A DNA stretch of 35,280 bases, from positions 1 through 35,280 of the forward strand of contig JAPHTQ010000015.1 in the NCBI GenBank assembly GCA_026196275.1, given 5' to 3'. Positions 1 through 9,007 of this stretch are shown piece after piece. The stretch's first letter is position 1, and each line of letters begins with the position of its first letter. The position numbers and the translations under genes are program-made. This stretch comes from Gammaproteobacteria bacterium (GTDB lineage Bacteria; Pseudomonadota; Gammaproteobacteria; Thiohalomonadales; Thiohalomonadaceae). A model generated the notes under the pieces. That model was not told the DNA's origin and did no database searches. It worked only from the letters and a program-made list of their open reading frames with translations.

Positions 1-48
1 AGGGCATGGGTCACCTCCCGATGTTCCTCATGCCGTCAGTCTAAAAGG

Positions 49-91
49 TGTTACCTATCTCTCCGAACAATGTGTTACCCATGTCCCCGGT
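49..91. repeat. Two tandem 19-nt repeats resembling an IS terminus
   Basis: Two similar 19-nt units (49-67 and 73-91) begin with TGTTACC and share the pattern TGTTACCyATsTCyCCG at a 24-nt spacing. Multiple short terminal repeats of this style, next to text reading like 'CCCCGGTCTGTACA', are familiar from ends of IS21/IS481-like insertion sequences. No transposase follows on the right, so this would be an IS end whose body lies to the left of the window, or a remnant. The family is recalled from general experience, not searched. Confidence 0.35.
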
Positions 92-126
92 CTGTACACA
101 GGGCACGCCCTATGCCCCTACCCAAT

Positions 127-215
127 ACTCTCGCCAAGCCGCCAAGCCCGCCAGGAAAGGACTTGTTTCTCTTTGCGCGCTTGGCGGCTTGGCGGCTTGG
201 CGGCTTGGCAAGAGT
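127..215. repeat. Long inverted repeat with GCCAAGCC arms
   Basis: The left arm (127-153) is built from GCCAAGC-type units. The right arm (182-215) is its reverse complement and holds three consecutive GGCGGCTT units before GGCAAGAG. The spacer is about 28 nt. The extra unit in the right arm suggests slippage. It resembles the CGCCAAG/CGCAAAG inverted repeats at 14604-14673. The surrounding 1-352 stretch contains no gene I can support. Confidence 0.7.
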
Positions 216-313
216 CCCATGGGGTTTTACCGGATCGCGACATATAGGGCAGCCCATGGCCGCCGCACAATGACCGGGAATAGAGAACTGCGTCAAGGGG
301 GCGAGTAGTTACC

Positions 314-352
314 TTGAAATTTGAAATTTGAAACTTTTTTCCCGTTTGAAAC
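314..352. repeat. Short array of 7-nt TTGAAAT units
   Basis: Three consecutive 7-nt units (TTGAAAT, TTGAAAT, TTGAAAC) are followed by a T-run and a further TTTGAAAC. It looks like a single arm of the 7-nt-unit inverted repeats found at 20043, 28329, 32088 and 33912. It lies immediately 3' of the small minus-strand gene that ends at 353, so on that strand it is downstream sequence. Confidence 0.5.
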
Positions 353-487
353 TCAGTAACGACCCTGCACCTGCGCCGGGCGCTCTTCACTCGTGTTGCC
401 GAAGGTCAATTCGGTTACCAGCACCCCCGTGCCGATGAGAATCGCCAGCATCACGATAATGTCGGGTCTCTTTCTCACTGACGCCAT
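353..487 (-). CDS. Small single-pass membrane protein, 44 aa (hypothetical)
   Basis: This is a short gene on the minus strand, running from ATG at 487 to TGA at 353-355. The product is 44 residues: a basic N-terminus (MASVRKRPD), one hydrophobic segment at about residues 10-25 (IIVMLAILIGTGVLV), and a polar C-terminus ending in QGRY. A purine-rich GAGGGGG lies about 7 nt upstream of the ATG, a good Shine-Dalgarno match, which is the main support for it being real. The basic side preceding the helix predicts an N-in topology. No family is recognised and no function is proposed. It is separated by about 145 nt from the convergently placed end of ilvA and stands alone. Confidence 0.6.
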   Translation of the reverse strand: MASVRKRPDIIVMLAILIGTGVLVTELTFGNTSEERPAQVQGRY

Positions 488-632
488 ATTACGTCCCCCT
501 CTGCTCTATTTTACCCGGATGATTCACCCCACCTGAAGAAGGCCCGAGAGTGTCACCGGTTTATTATGGAATGGCATTAACGCATAAAAAATCAGGGATT
601 TCCATGACCATTATCACAAAACAGCACTACCC

Positions 633-2150
633 CTAACGCAGGAATAGCGGATAGACCGGGTTATCCGTCTCCTCCCAGGAGCGGTAGCCCAATTGCTCAA
701 GAAAGGCATCGAATTTATCATTCTCACCGGGAGGAACCTGGATGCCGCACAGCACTCGGCCATAGGCCGCGCCGTGGTTACGGTAGTGGAACAGACTGAT
801 ATTCCAGTGCTGCCCCATATGGTTGAGAAAGCGCAGCAGCGCGCCCGGCCGCTCCGGGAACTCAAAACGGATCAGCCGCTCATGCTCCGCCTGTGCACGA
901 CCACCAACCATATAGCGCATGTGCAGCTTGGCCATCTCGTTGTCGCTCATATCCAGCAAGGGATAGTCCCGTGACTCAAGCAGCGCCAGCAGCTCCTGTT
1001 TCTCCTTCTGTCCACCGGCCAGCTGCACACCGACAAAGATATGCGCCTCGCTGCTGTCGGTGTAGCGGTAATTGAACTCGGTAATGGCCCGCTGACCCAG
1101 CGTCTCGCAGAACTGGCGAAAACTGCCCGGGCGCTCGGGAATGGTCACCGCCAACAAGGCCTCACGGCGCTCGCCCAGTTCGGCCCGCTCGGCCACGTGA
1201 CGCAGGCGGTCGAAATTGATATTGGCACCGCTGTCGATGGCGACAAAGGCCTTGCCGCTGCACCCCTCGCGCTCGACATACTTCTTCACCCCGGCCACCG
1301 CCAGCGCCCCGGCCGGCTCGGTGATGGAGCGGGTATCCTCGAAGATATCCTTGATCGCGGCACAGATCTCATCGGTGGTGACCAGGATCACCTCATCCAC
1401 ATACTTGCGCGCAATGCGAAACGGCTCCTCGCCCACCTGGCGCACCGCCACGCCATCGGCGAAGATCCCCACCTGATCCAGCACCACCCGCTCATCCGCC
1501 TTCAGCGCCTCGTACATGCAGGGGGCGTCCTCCGGCTCGACACCGATAATCTTGATATCGGGGTAGAGGTACTTGATATAGGCCGCAACACCGGCGATAA
1601 GCCCGCCGCCGCCCACCGGCACGAAGATCGCATCGAGCGCACCATGATGCTGGCGCATGATCTCCATGGCGATAGTCCCCTGGCCCGCGATCACATCAGG
1701 GTCGTCGTAGGGGTGGACGAAGGTTCTGCCCTCCTCCACTGCCAGGGTCTTGGCATACTCCGCTGCCTCGTTATAGGTGTTGCCGTGCAGAGTGATGCGG
1801 GCACCGCGCCGCGCCACCGACTGCACCTTGATCTCCGGGGTGGTCTTGGGCATGACGATCAGCGCATCGATGCCGAGACGGCTGGCAGACAATGCCAGCC
1901 CCTGGGCATGGTTACCGGCAGAGGCGGCGATCACCCCGCGCTCACGCTCGAGCTGGGTCAGATTGACCATGCGGTTATAGGCCCCGCGCAACTTGAACGA
2001 AAAGACCGGCTGCAGATCCTCGCGCTTGAGCCAGATGGCGTTGTTCAGGCGGGCGGAGAGTGAGACGGCATGCTCCAGCGGGGTTTCGATTGCGACATCG
2101 TAGACCCGCGCGGTAAGGATACGTTTGATATAGTCACTTAACATCGGCAT
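633..2150 (-). CDS. ilvA: Threonine ammonia-lyase, biosynthetic (IlvA)
   Basis: This PLP enzyme deaminates L-threonine to 2-oxobutanoate, the first step of isoleucine synthesis. At 505 aa it has the length of the biosynthetic form (E. coli about 514) rather than the short catabolic form. The PLP lysine lies in SFKLRGAYNR at 51-60 (K53), the substrate loop SAGNHAQG at 77-84, and the glycine-rich phosphate-binding loop GGGGLIAG at about 180-187. After about residue 325 two ACT-like regulatory domains follow (RREALLAVTIPERPGSF and ERLIRFEFPERPGALLRF), which in the family bind isoleucine and valine. The start at 2150 (MPMLSDY) is not backed by a strong ribosome-binding site; the ATG at 2144 is equally possible. 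The gene stands alone, divergent from rpiA. Confidence 0.97.
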   Translation of the reverse strand: MPMLSDYIKRILTARVYDVAIETPLEHAVSLSARLNNAIWLKREDLQPVFSFKLRGAYNRMVNLTQLERERGVIAASAGNHAQGLALSASRLGIDALIVMPKTTPEIKVQSVARRGARITLHGNTYNEAAEYAKTLAVEEGRTFVHPYDDPDVIAGQGTIAMEIMRQHHGALDAIFVPVGGGGLIAGVAAYIKYLYPDIKIIGVEPEDAPCMYEALKADERVVLDQVGIFADGVAVRQVGEEPFRIARKYVDEVILVTTDEICAAIKDIFEDTRSITEPAGALAVAGVKKYVEREGCSGKAFVAIDSGANINFDRLRHVAERAELGERREALLAVTIPERPGSFRQFCETLGQRAITEFNYRYTDSSEAHIFVGVQLAGGQKEKQELLALLESRDYPLLDMSDNEMAKLHMRYMVGGRAQAEHERLIRFEFPERPGALLRFLNHMGQHWNISLFHYRNHGAAYGRVLCGIQVPPGENDKFDAFLEQLGYRSWEETDNPVYPLFLR

Positions 2151-2210
2151 AACATAACCCGGATACCCGCCAAATTCGAGAGATGATCACGGAGAGGAGG
2201 GTATTTTCTG

Positions 2211-2288
2211 CCACAGAGGGCACAGGGTACACGGAGGAAGAAACCATGTTCCTGAAATGTGCGCTGCCCATCATTTGACCTCTGTGGC
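2211..2288. repeat. Inverted repeat of the CACAGAGG family
   Basis: The left arm GCCACAGAGGGCACAGGG (from 2211) and the right arm GACCTCTGTGGC (2277-2288) are reverse complements over about 11 bp. It sits in the divergent ilvA-rpiA promoter region. The same family recurs at 17725-17831. Confidence 0.6.
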
Positions 2289-2305
2289 TTGATCCGCTCG
2301 CTTGC

Positions 2306-2314
2306 TGCTAAAAT
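2306..2314 (+). promoter_or_regulatory. Extended -10 promoter of rpiA
   Basis: TGC followed by TAAAAT (2309-2314) is an extended -10 element, followed at once by the GC-rich discriminator GGCGCC. It lies about 42 nt before the rpiA ATG. A TTGATC at 2289 would be only 14 nt away, too close for a standard -35. The 16-nt stretch 2305-2320 matches the metH promoter at 15 of 16 positions. Confidence 0.55.
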
Positions 2315-2355
2315 GGCGCCATTGCAACGAATAATGACAAGAGGATACTCCTTCC

Positions 2356-3018
2356 ATGGCTATGACTCAGGATGAAATGAAACAGGCGGTGGCCCGCGCC
2401 GCCCTGGAACACGTTGTGCCCGGCACCATCATCGGTATCGGCACCGGCTCCACCGCCAACTTCTTCATCGACTACCTGGCCGAGATCAAGGGTACCATCA
2501 AGGGCACCGTCGCCAGTTCCGAGGCCAGCGCCGAGCGTCTCAGGGGCCACGGTATCGAGGTGTTCGACCTCAACTCCGTCAATGAAATCTCGGTCTATGT
2601 CGACGGCGCCGACGAGACCAACAACCACGCCCACCTGATCAAGGGCGGCGGCGGCGCACTGACCCGCGAGAAGATTGTCGCCGCGGTAGCGAAGAAGTTC
2701 GTCTGCATCGTCGACAACACCAAGGTGGTCGACCTGCTCGGCGCCTTCCCCCTGCCGGTCGAGGTGATCCCGATGGCGCGCAGCTACGTCGCCCGCGAGC
2801 TGGTCAAGCTCGGTGGCGAGCCGGTCTATCGCGAGGGCTTTGTCACCGACAATGGCAATGTGATCCTCGACGTCCACCGCCTGCAGATCATGAAACCGGT
2901 GGAGCTCGAGCAGAAGCTCAACAACATTACCGGCGTGGTGACCAACGGCCTGTTCGCCCTGCGGCCGGCCGATGTCGTGCTGGTGGGTAGCGAAGAGGGC
3001 GTCAAACCGCTCTTCTGA
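2356..3018 (+). CDS. rpiA: Ribose-5-phosphate isomerase A
   Basis: This enzyme interconverts ribose 5-phosphate and ribulose 5-phosphate in the non-oxidative pentose phosphate pathway, in the cytoplasm. The 220-aa length is typical of RpiA. Family motifs are complete: [11 protein letters not shown] at 27-37 (phosphate loop), VDGADETN at 82-89 with the catalytic acid region, and [11 protein letters not shown] at 96-106. The C-terminus ends in GVKPLF, close to other RpiA proteins. The start at 2356 is preceded by AAGAGGA at a slightly long spacing; a second ATG two codons later (2362) is an alternative. It is a single-gene unit reading away from ilvA, with a REP hairpin 70 nt downstream. Confidence 0.97.
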   Translation: MAMTQDEMKQAVARAALEHVVPGTIIGIGTGSTANFFIDYLAEIKGTIKGTVASSEASAERLRGHGIEVFDLNSVNEISVYVDGADETNNHAHLIKGGGGALTREKIVAAVAKKFVCIVDNTKVVDLLGAFPLPVEVIPMARSYVARELVKLGGEPVYREGFVTDNGNVILDVHRLQIMKPVELEQKLNNITGVVTNGLFALRPADVVLVGSEEGVKPLF

Positions 3019-3087
3019 GCGACGGCGCCAGATAGGCAGACGGCACCTTGTGACCAATGCCGATCAGTTAAGCAGTTTCGCTATTGT

Positions 3088-3137
3088 GTAGGAGCCGAGT
3101 CCCTTCGGCGAATTTCGCCCAGAGGACTGGCTCCTAC
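3088..3137. repeat. REP hairpin of the GTAGGAGC type
   Basis: GTAGGAGCC (3088-3096) and GGCTCCTAC (3129-3137) are perfect 9-bp arms, extended by GAGTCC/GGACT. The head TGTAGGAGC is typical of Pseudomonas-type REP elements mobilised by RAYT transposases. It lies between the convergent ends of rpiA and the 68-residue gene and could end transcription in both directions. Confidence 0.7.
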
Positions 3138-3203
3138 CGAAAGATCGAACTATCTCCCTAACTGCACGACATTAGCCCTTTATATTAACGGATAGAGGCC
3201 AAC

Positions 3204-3410
3204 TCAGCTCTTGTAGGCAGGGTCGACCCAGCACCTGGGCAGGCTCTCCCCCGAAGGAAAAATGAGATCCGCCTTGGCGAAGGTGGCGGCATCCTGCATC
3301 TCCTCGCCGGCGTGGTAACGCCCCTTGAGTTCGGCAATATTGGGATCGAACAATGTCTCGGTATCCAGCACTTCCACCAAATCGCCATTACTCTTGTCTT
3401 TCAGATACAT
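3204..3410 (-). CDS. Conserved-looking hypothetical protein, 68 aa
   Basis: The ATG at 3410 is preceded by GAGAGATTAATT, a fair Shine-Dalgarno sequence, and the gene lies 13 nt after the stop of the GlcG-like gene, so the two form an operon. The product is a 68-residue soluble acidic protein beginning MYLKDKSNGDLVEVLDTETL, followed by FDPNIAELKGRYHAGEEMQD and ending FPSGESLPRCWVDPAYKS. I recall similar short proteins in sulfur-oxidising gammaproteobacteria, but no function is known to me. There is no signal peptide or membrane segment, and a single cysteine. The compact, motif-like composition and the operon position support it as a gene. The longer reading that would start at 3569 overlaps glcG and is rejected. 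Confidence 0.75.
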   Translation of the reverse strand: MYLKDKSNGDLVEVLDTETLFDPNIAELKGRYHAGEEMQDAATFAKADLIFPSGESLPRCWVDPAYKS

Positions 3411-3423
3411 AATTAATCTCTCT

Positions 3424-3933
3424 TTAAAATGCAGACATTTCCAGATCGGCGCTGACCGCGTCGATACCCGCGCGGGCACACTTCTCATCGATCTCACCGG
3501 AAGGGGCACCACTGACGCCGACACCACCGAGGATGGTGCCACCGGCGGTGATCGGCAGGCCACCGGCACTGATCACCAGGCCATCGATCTTCGGCACCGC
3601 GTAGGCGCCCTCGAAACGCCCCTCGAGGGCTGAAGTAGGACTATTAAAAGAGAGTGCGGTGTAGGCCTTCTGGCGCGAAATGGTCAGGGTCAGATCCATA
3701 GCCAGCACATCACGCAGTACCGCCTGCGGATGACCCCCGCGGTCGATCACCGTCGCCGCCACCTGCACCCCCTCTTCCCGGCACGCCTCGACCGCCGCCT
3801 GGGCGATCTGCTGTGCCATCTCCATGCTCAGGCGCTTGATCGGTATAATCACCGGTTCCTCGGCCTGCGCGGGACCGAAGCCGATCACCCCGATGGAGGT
3901 AGCAGCGAGAAGGGACAACATACGTTTTTTCAT
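3424..3933 (-). CDS. Exported GlcG/HbpS-family heme-binding-like protein
   Basis: The 169-residue protein begins with a signal peptide (MKKRMLSLLAATSIG... cleaved near AQAEE, about residue 24-25), so it should act in the periplasm. The rest is a GlcG/HbpS (PF03928) domain: MAQQIAQAAVEACREEG, then AATVIDRGGHPQAVLRDV, and the glycine-rich GGLPITAGGTILGGVGVSGA. Family members bind heme or accompany glycolate/lactate-type dehydrogenases (glcG sits in the E. coli glc operon). The ATG at 3933 has AGAGGAG upstream. It lies 137 nt behind a GlcD/GlcF-like fusion enzyme, a context that mirrors glcDEFG. The heme link is family knowledge; no substrate can be assigned from the sequence. Confidence 0.88.
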   Translation of the reverse strand: MKKRMLSLLAATSIGVIGFGPAQAEEPVIIPIKRLSMEMAQQIAQAAVEACREEGVQVAATVIDRGGHPQAVLRDVLAMDLTLTISRQKAYTALSFNSPTSALEGRFEGAYAVPKIDGLVISAGGLPITAGGTILGGVGVSGAPSGEIDEKCARAGIDAVSADLEMSAF

Positions 3934-4048
3934 GGACAGACTCCTCTGGTTGTTATGCTACTCATCCTAGCCCAGAAGAGACCGTTTGACGATACAGAGG
4001 TAGAGAATGCGGTGGGAGTGACGGTCTCCGCCGCGGCAGGTGGAAATA

Positions 4049-4074
4049 GTCGCGGCCGGGACGACCGCTCCTAC
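4049..4074 (-). repeat. REP element at the end of the dehydrogenase gene
   Basis: Read on the minus strand this is TGTAGGAGCGGTCGTCCCGG followed by CCGCGAC, the classic GTAG-headed REP of pseudomonads. The TAG stop codon of the upstream dehydrogenase gene (4071-4073) is part of the GTAG head. It belongs to the same family as 3088-3137. Confidence 0.6.
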
Positions 4075-7000
4075 AGCAGGATACGTTCTATACCGCCCTG
4101 TTTGGCGCGCTCAATGAACTGCTGCTGCCACTGCTCGCCCAGCACGCGGTTGGCCAGTTCGACCACGATGTAGTCACTCTCCAGTCCGGTCGCCTCGGTA
4201 TAGCGGGAGAGCCCCTGGTGACAGGCGGGGCAGGAGGTGAGGATCTTCACCTCCCCGGCGGTGCGCTGCTCGCCGGTGTAGCCGGCGATACCGGCACGCA
4301 GCTCCTCCTCCTTGCGGAAACGCACCTGGGTGGCGATGTCCGGACGGGAGATGGCGAAGGTACCCGCCTCACCGCAGCAGCGATCGTTGAGGCGCACCTC
4401 CTGCCCCAGCAACGAGGCGGCTACCTTGGTCCCGTTGTGCTGCTTCATCGGCGTATGGCAGGGCTCGTGGTAGAGGTAGTGCTGGCCGGCGACGCCCTCG
4501 GTGGTGATCCCCTTCTCCATCAGGTACTCATGGATATCGAGCAGGCGGCAACCGGGGAAGATCGCCTCGAACCGGTACTTGAGCAGCTGGTCCATGCAGG
4601 TGCCGCAGGAGACGATCACCGTCTTGATGTCCATGTAGTTCAGGGTGTTGGCCACCCGGTGGAACAGCACCTGGTTGTCGGTGGAGATCCGCTTGCCGCT
4701 GACATCGTCCCCCGCCGAGCTCTGCGGATAGCCGCAGCAGAGATAGCCGGGCGGCAGCACCGTCTGCGCGCCGGTCTCGTAGAGCATCGCCAGGGTGGCC
4801 AATCCCACCTGGCTGAAGAGTCGCTCGGAGCCGCAGCCGGGGAAGTAGAAGACGGCATCGGACTCCTCGCTGCTTACACCCGGATCGCGCAGGATCGGCA
4901 CCACCTTGTCATCCTCCAGCCCGAGCATGGCGCGGGTGGTCTGGCTCGGCAGGCCGCTGGGCATGGGGCGCTTCATAAAGTTGATCACCTGCTCCTTGAC
5001 GACCATCTTGCCGGTGGTCGCCCTGGGGCGTTTTTTGCTGCTGCCGAGCAGCCCAAAGCGCCTGAACAGGCCATGGGCGAGTCGCTGGCCGGCGTAGCCC
5101 CATTCGATCAAGGTCTTGCGCATCAGCTTGATGGTGGCCGGATCGGTCACGTTGAGGAAGGCCATCGAGGCCATGGTGCCGATGTTGCGCCGCTTCTTAC
5201 CCTGGGCGCGCAAAATGTTGCGCATCAGCACCGAGACATCGCCGAAGTCGATGTTCACCGGACAGGGCTTGAGGCAGCGGTGGCAGATGGTGCAGTGATC
5301 GGCCACGTCGTTCATCTCATCGAAGTGGCGCACCGAGATCCCGCGCCGGGTCTGCTCCTCGTAGAGGAAGGCCTCGATGATGAGACCGGTGGCGAGGATC
5401 TTGTTACGCGGCGAGTAGAGCAGGTTGGCCCGCGGCACATGGGTGGTGCAGACCGGCTTGCACTTGCCGCAGCGCAGGCAGTCCTTGACCATGTCATTGA
5501 GCTCGCCAAGATCGCTCGCCTCAAGGATCAGCGCCTCCTGCTGCAACAACCGCAGGGAGGGAGTGTAGGCGTTCTCCAGCCCGGAACCGGCCAGCAGCTT
5601 GCCACGGTTGAAGCGCTGCTCCGGATCCACCTTATGCTTGTAGGCGGTGAAGGCCTCGACCACATCCGGGGCGAGAAACTGCATCTTGGTCAGACCGATG
5701 CCATGCTCGCCGGAGATCACCCCACCGAGCGACTCGGCCAGCGCCATGATCCGCTCCACCACCCGCTCGGCCTCGTGCAGCATGGCGTAGTCGTTGGAGT
5801 GGACCGGGATATTGGTGTGCACATTACCGTCGCCGGCGTGCATGTGGGTGGCGACGAACAGGCGACGGGTGCGGTGTTCGGCATGGATCGCATCGAGCCG
5901 CTCGTGGATCCCCTCCAGCTCACGGCCGCTGTAGATCTCCTTCAGCGGCTTCTCCACCTCGCGGCGGTAGGAGATACGCAACGCCTGACGCTGCATCAGC
6001 GAAAACAGGGTATCGCCGGGACGAAGCTGCTCGGCAAAGGCGGGCGCCCACTCATCGACAAACCCGGTGGCAGGACGGTCGAGACCATCCAGATACTCCT
6101 GCCAGCGCGAGCGGATCGCCGCCAGGTGGTTGAGCGCCGCCTCGCGCTTGGCCTCCAGGATTGCCGTATTCTCCTCGCTCTCCTCGTACTCGTTGTCGCG
6201 GCGGCGCTCGGCCAGCGGCCCGTGCAGGTAGTCGCTCACCGCATCGATGATCGCCAGCTTGTTGGCGATCGACTGCTCGATGTTGATCCGCTCCACCCCC
6301 TCGCTGTAGTCAGCCAGTTTGTCGAGCGGGATCACCACATCCTCGTTGATCTTGAAGGCGTTGGTGTGAGCAGCGATGGCCGCGGTGCGGGCACGATCGG
6401 ACCAGAAGCGCGCCCTGGCCTCGGGACTGGTGGCGATAAAGCCCTCCGCCTCGCGGGCGTTGGCCATGCGCACCACGGTGGAGGCCGCCTCGGCCACCTT
6501 GTCCTCATCATCGCCGACGATGTCGGCCAGCAGCACCATCTTCGGCAGGTCGGGGCGCGGCGCCTTGGTGCTGTAGTTGACCGCTTTGATGTAGCGGTCA
6601 TCCAGATGTTCCAGCCCCGCCAGCATCACCCCCGGCAGCGCATCGAGGTAGTCCTTGGTCTCGACGATGGCCGGCACCGAGCGGCGCAGATCGGCACCGA
6701 AGAACTCCAGGCAGACGGTGCGGGTATGTCCGGGCATGCGGTGCAGCACGAACACCGCCGAGGTGATGAGACCATCACACCCCTCCTTCTGCACCCCCGG
6801 CAGGCCGCCGAGGAACTTGTTGGTGACATCCTTGCCCAGGCCGCGCTTGCGCAGGTGCTCGCCGGGGATCTTGAGGATCGCCGGCTCCCCCGTCGGCGTT
6901 TTGCCATCCCTGGCGTAGCGGCTGATACGAAACTCCGCCAGCTCCACCTCATGGATCTTGCCCCGGTTGTGGTTCAGCCGCTCCACCTCCAGCCACTCCC

Positions 7001-7925
7001 CCTCGGGGGTAACCATCTTCCATGAGGCAAGGTTATCCAGCGTGGTGCCCCACATCACCGCCTTCTTGCCACCGGCGTTCATCGCGATATTGCCGCCGAT
7101 GCAGGAGGCATCCTGCGAGGTGGGGTCCACCGCGAAGACGTAACCGGCCGCCTCGGCCCGCTCCGAGACACGCCGGGTGACCACGCCGGCACCGACGCTG
7201 ATCGTCGCTACCTCGTCCTCCACGCCCGGCAGTGAGCGCTTGCTCACCTCACCCATCCGCTCCAGCTTCTCGGTGTTGATCACCACGCTATCGGCATCCA
7301 GCGGCACCGCACCGCCGGTATAGCCGGTGCCGCCGCCGCGGGGGATGATGGTCAGCCCGAGTTTGATACACTCGCGCACCACCGCCGCCACCTCCTCCTC
7401 GCTGTCGGGGTTGACCACCACGAAGGGGTACTCCACCCGCCAGTCGGAGGCGTCGGTGACGTGGGAGACGCGCGCCAGGCCGTCGAACTGGATATTGTCG
7501 CGCCGGGTGACCCGACACAGCCGCCGCGCCACCTTCTGCCGCCGCTCGGCCACCCGCGGCAACCACTGCTCAAACTCGTTCACCGCCTTGCGCGCGGCGG
7601 CGGCCAGCGCCAGCGCCTCCTCGTTGCCATCGGCGCGCGCAACGATCTGATCCAGCCGGTGGTGCAGCGCATGCACCAGTGAATCCCAGCGCTTGCGGTT
7701 CTCGATCAGGTCATCCTGGATGAAGGGGTTGCGCACGATCACCCACATATCCCCCAGCACCTCGAACAGCATCCGTGCCGAACGGCCGGTGACCCGCTCG
7801 CCGCGCAACACGTTGAGGCGCTGCCACTGCTCCTCGCCGAGGAAACGGATCACGATCTCCCGGTCGGAGAAAGAGGTGTAGTTGTAGGGGATTTCGCGAA
7901 TGCGGGCGGTGGTTGAACGGGTCAT
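4071..7925 (-). CDS. Giant FAD/Fe-S oxidoreductase (DUF3683 - GlcD-like - GlcF-like fusion)
   Basis: This 1284-residue protein fuses a flavin dehydrogenase to an iron-sulfur electron-transfer half. In order: an N-terminal DUF3683-type region (about 1-150), a PCMH FAD-binding domain (about 165-400, with [11 protein letters not shown] at 196-206), an FAD-oxidase C-terminal domain ([19 protein letters not shown] and SGEHGIG, about 680-750), two 4Fe-4S motifs ([11 protein letters not shown] near 811, [12 protein letters not shown] near 878), and two CCG domains (YFPGCGS near 1025, CCGYPQ; HEPCH near 1151, RCCGEAGT near 1183) with a late SCPACH near 1230. This is the architecture of D-lactate, glycolate and D-2-hydroxyglutarate dehydrogenases, with electrons passed to quinone or another carrier. 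The substrate is not determinable here. No membrane helices are seen. The ATG at 7925 is the first in frame. Confidence 0.93.
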   Translation of the reverse strand: MTRSTTARIREIPYNYTSFSDREIVIRFLGEEQWQRLNVLRGERVTGRSARMLFEVLGDMWVIVRNPFIQDDLIENRKRWDSLVHALHHRLDQIVARADGNEEALALAAAARKAVNEFEQWLPRVAERRQKVARRLCRVTRRDNIQFDGLARVSHVTDASDWRVEYPFVVVNPDSEEEVAAVVRECIKLGLTIIPRGGGTGYTGGAVPLDADSVVINTEKLERMGEVSKRSLPGVEDEVATISVGAGVVTRRVSERAEAAGYVFAVDPTSQDASCIGGNIAMNAGGKKAVMWGTTLDNLASWKMVTPEGEWLEVERLNHNRGKIHEVELAEFRISRYARDGKTPTGEPAILKIPGEHLRKRGLGKDVTNKFLGGLPGVQKEGCDGLITSAVFVLHRMPGHTRTVCLEFFGADLRRSVPAIVETKDYLDALPGVMLAGLEHLDDRYIKAVNYSTKAPRPDLPKMVLLADIVGDDEDKVAEAASTVVRMANAREAEGFIATSPEARARFWSDRARTAAIAAHTNAFKINEDVVIPLDKLADYSEGVERINIEQSIANKLAIIDAVSDYLHGPLAERRRDNEYEESEENTAILEAKREAALNHLAAIRSRWQEYLDGLDRPATGFVDEWAPAFAEQLRPGDTLFSLMQRQALRISYRREVEKPLKEIYSGRELEGIHERLDAIHAEHRTRRLFVATHMHAGDGNVHTNIPVHSNDYAMLHEAERVVERIMALAESLGGVISGEHGIGLTKMQFLAPDVVEAFTAYKHKVDPEQRFNRGKLLAGSGLENAYTPSLRLLQQEALILEASDLGELNDMVKDCLRCGKCKPVCTTHVPRANLLYSPRNKILATGLIIEAFLYEEQTRRGISVRHFDEMNDVADHCTICHRCLKPCPVNIDFGDVSVLMRNILRAQGKKRRNIGTMASMAFLNVTDPATIKLMRKTLIEWGYAGQRLAHGLFRRFGLLGSSKKRPRATTGKMVVKEQVINFMKRPMPSGLPSQTTRAMLGLEDDKVVPILRDPGVSSEESDAVFYFPGCGSERLFSQVGLATLAMLYETGAQTVLPPGYLCCGYPQSSAGDDVSGKRISTDNQVLFHRVANTLNYMDIKTVIVSCGTCMDQLLKYRFEAIFPGCRLLDIHEYLMEKGITTEGVAGQHYLYHEPCHTPMKQHNGTKVAASLLGQEVRLNDRCCGEAGTFAISRPDIATQVRFRKEEELRAGIAGYTGEQRTAGEVKILTSCPACHQGLSRYTEATGLESDYIVVELANRVLGEQWQQQFIERAKQGGIERILL

Positions 7926-8084
7926 CTCACGGCGCTTGGCTTGGAGGAAAGCGTTTTAGTTTACCACGCCCGGCGGCAATGTAGGAATCACCGATCCACT
8001 ACATAGATGCGCAATGTAAAAGCCGTTAGCGCGAAGGGGACAAAGGGATGAATTGCTGCCGGTAGGGCAATAGCAAACCGGGGC

Positions 8085-8786
8085 TCATTCCGCCTTACCA
8101 CTCAGCTTCCTTGGCCGCCCCCTCCTTGCCTGCCCCACCCTGCACTTTAGCTTGGCCTCAATCTTCTGCCGGAAAAAATCGTTTCCCAGCGGGGTACCCG
8201 TTTGCCACGCAGAGCGAATGTCGTCCAGCACCCCTTTATCCAGATGGGCCTTGAACAGCGCCTTGTACGCCGTCAGGCGGGTGGGCAGGGTTTTCCCCAG
8301 CGCCAGATAGAGCGCATGCGGGGTGATCAGATCGTCCCCCTTGCCCTGGCCGTTGTGACGATAACTGGACCAGCGATAGTGCGCTGGTGAACGCACCATA
8401 TCCGCCCGGACCGGATTCAGCTCAATGTAGCGCATGCAGCTCAGCAAGTACTCCTCGTCGTGGATCAGGCTGGCCTTGTAACGCCCCTCCCAGATCGAAC
8501 CGCTGCTGCCATAGGTACGGTTAATGTACGGAACATACCACCTGCCGACATACTGCATCATCCGCGTGATCCCCTCCGTGTCACCCGCCGTGGCAAGAAT
8601 ATGGATGTGGTTGGTCATCAGAACATAGGCATGAATCTCGACCTTGTAGCGCTCGGCGCCCTCCTTCAGCCAGCGCAGATAGGCCCGATAGTCGTCATCA
8701 TCGAAGAACACGGGCTCACGACTGTGGCCGCGCTGTACGATATGGACCGGCAAACCGGGGAGGAAGAAGCGGGGTTTTCTTGGCAT
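8085..8786 (-). CDS. REP-associated tyrosine transposase (RAYT, IS200-like Y1 HUH family)
   Basis: This 233-aa single-domain Y1 transposase starts MPRKPRFFLPGLPVHIVQRG, typical of RAYT proteins. The HUH metal-binding pair is in TNHIHILA (H60, H62) and the candidate catalytic tyrosine lies in GRWYVPYINRTYG (84-92), followed by SGSIWEGRYKAS. RAYTs cut and join single-stranded DNA at REP hairpins with a GTAG/GTGG head and are usually domesticated single-copy genes. GTAG-type REPs occur 4-5 kb away (3088, 4049), and a different hairpin lies 55 nt before its start codon (8841-8863). It appears full length with an intact reading frame and a basic C-terminus (GQARRGRPRKLSGKAE). Confidence 0.93.
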   Translation of the reverse strand: MPRKPRFFLPGLPVHIVQRGHSREPVFFDDDDYRAYLRWLKEGAERYKVEIHAYVLMTNHIHILATAGDTEGITRMMQYVGRWYVPYINRTYGSSGSIWEGRYKASLIHDEEYLLSCMRYIELNPVRADMVRSPAHYRWSSYRHNGQGKGDDLITPHALYLALGKTLPTRLTAYKALFKAHLDKGVLDDIRSAWQTGTPLGNDFFRQKIEAKLKCRVGQARRGRPRKLSGKAE

Positions 8787-8840
8787 GGCACGTCTCGGGA
8801 CTGATAGCTTCAGGGAAAAGTATCACAGAGAGGATAGGAA

Positions 8841-8863
8841 TTAAAGGGCTCTGACCCCTTTAA
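8841..8863. repeat. Hairpin copy 1, upstream of the RAYT gene
   Basis: TTAAAGGG (8841-8848), a 7-nt loop CTCTGAC, and CCCTTTAA (8856-8863): a perfect 8-bp stem. The loop is the exact reverse complement of the loop in the hairpin at 9512-9534, so the two are inverted copies of one element. GGGGTCAGAG cores of this kind are often seen next to RAYT genes. Confidence 0.8.
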
Positions 8864-9007
8864 CTTATTATTTAGACTTGCACGACCCGGATAGCCGGCA
8901 GCACTGCCGTCCAGGCTCGCCTGCCCTGCCACCGTGCCCGATCGGCGTCAGGAAGCTGTATCTTGTGCCATTGAGAATTTCTGTGATACGGTTCACACTA
9001 TGCTAAA

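Noticed and set aside
182-215. Tandem GGCGGCTT units considered as a CRISPR-like or VNTR array
   Set aside because: Units are directly contiguous without spacers and form the right arm of an inverted repeat; there are no cas genes.
1041-2063. 340-codon open frame on the plus strand within ilvA
   Set aside because: Antisense mirror of a complete ilvA gene; no motif or ribosome-binding site.
3411-3569. N-terminal extension of the 68-residue protein
   Set aside because: It would overlap the GlcG-like gene by more than 140 nt; the internal ATG at 3410 has its own ribosome-binding site and begins the family-like sequence.
4218-7025. Very long open frame (935 codons) on the plus strand opposite the giant dehydrogenase
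   Set aside because: The minus strand encodes an intact multi-domain enzyme here; the plus frame is low-complexity (Gly/Ala/His/Arg/Leu-rich) and shows no family motif, as expected for the mirror frame of a GC-rich gene.
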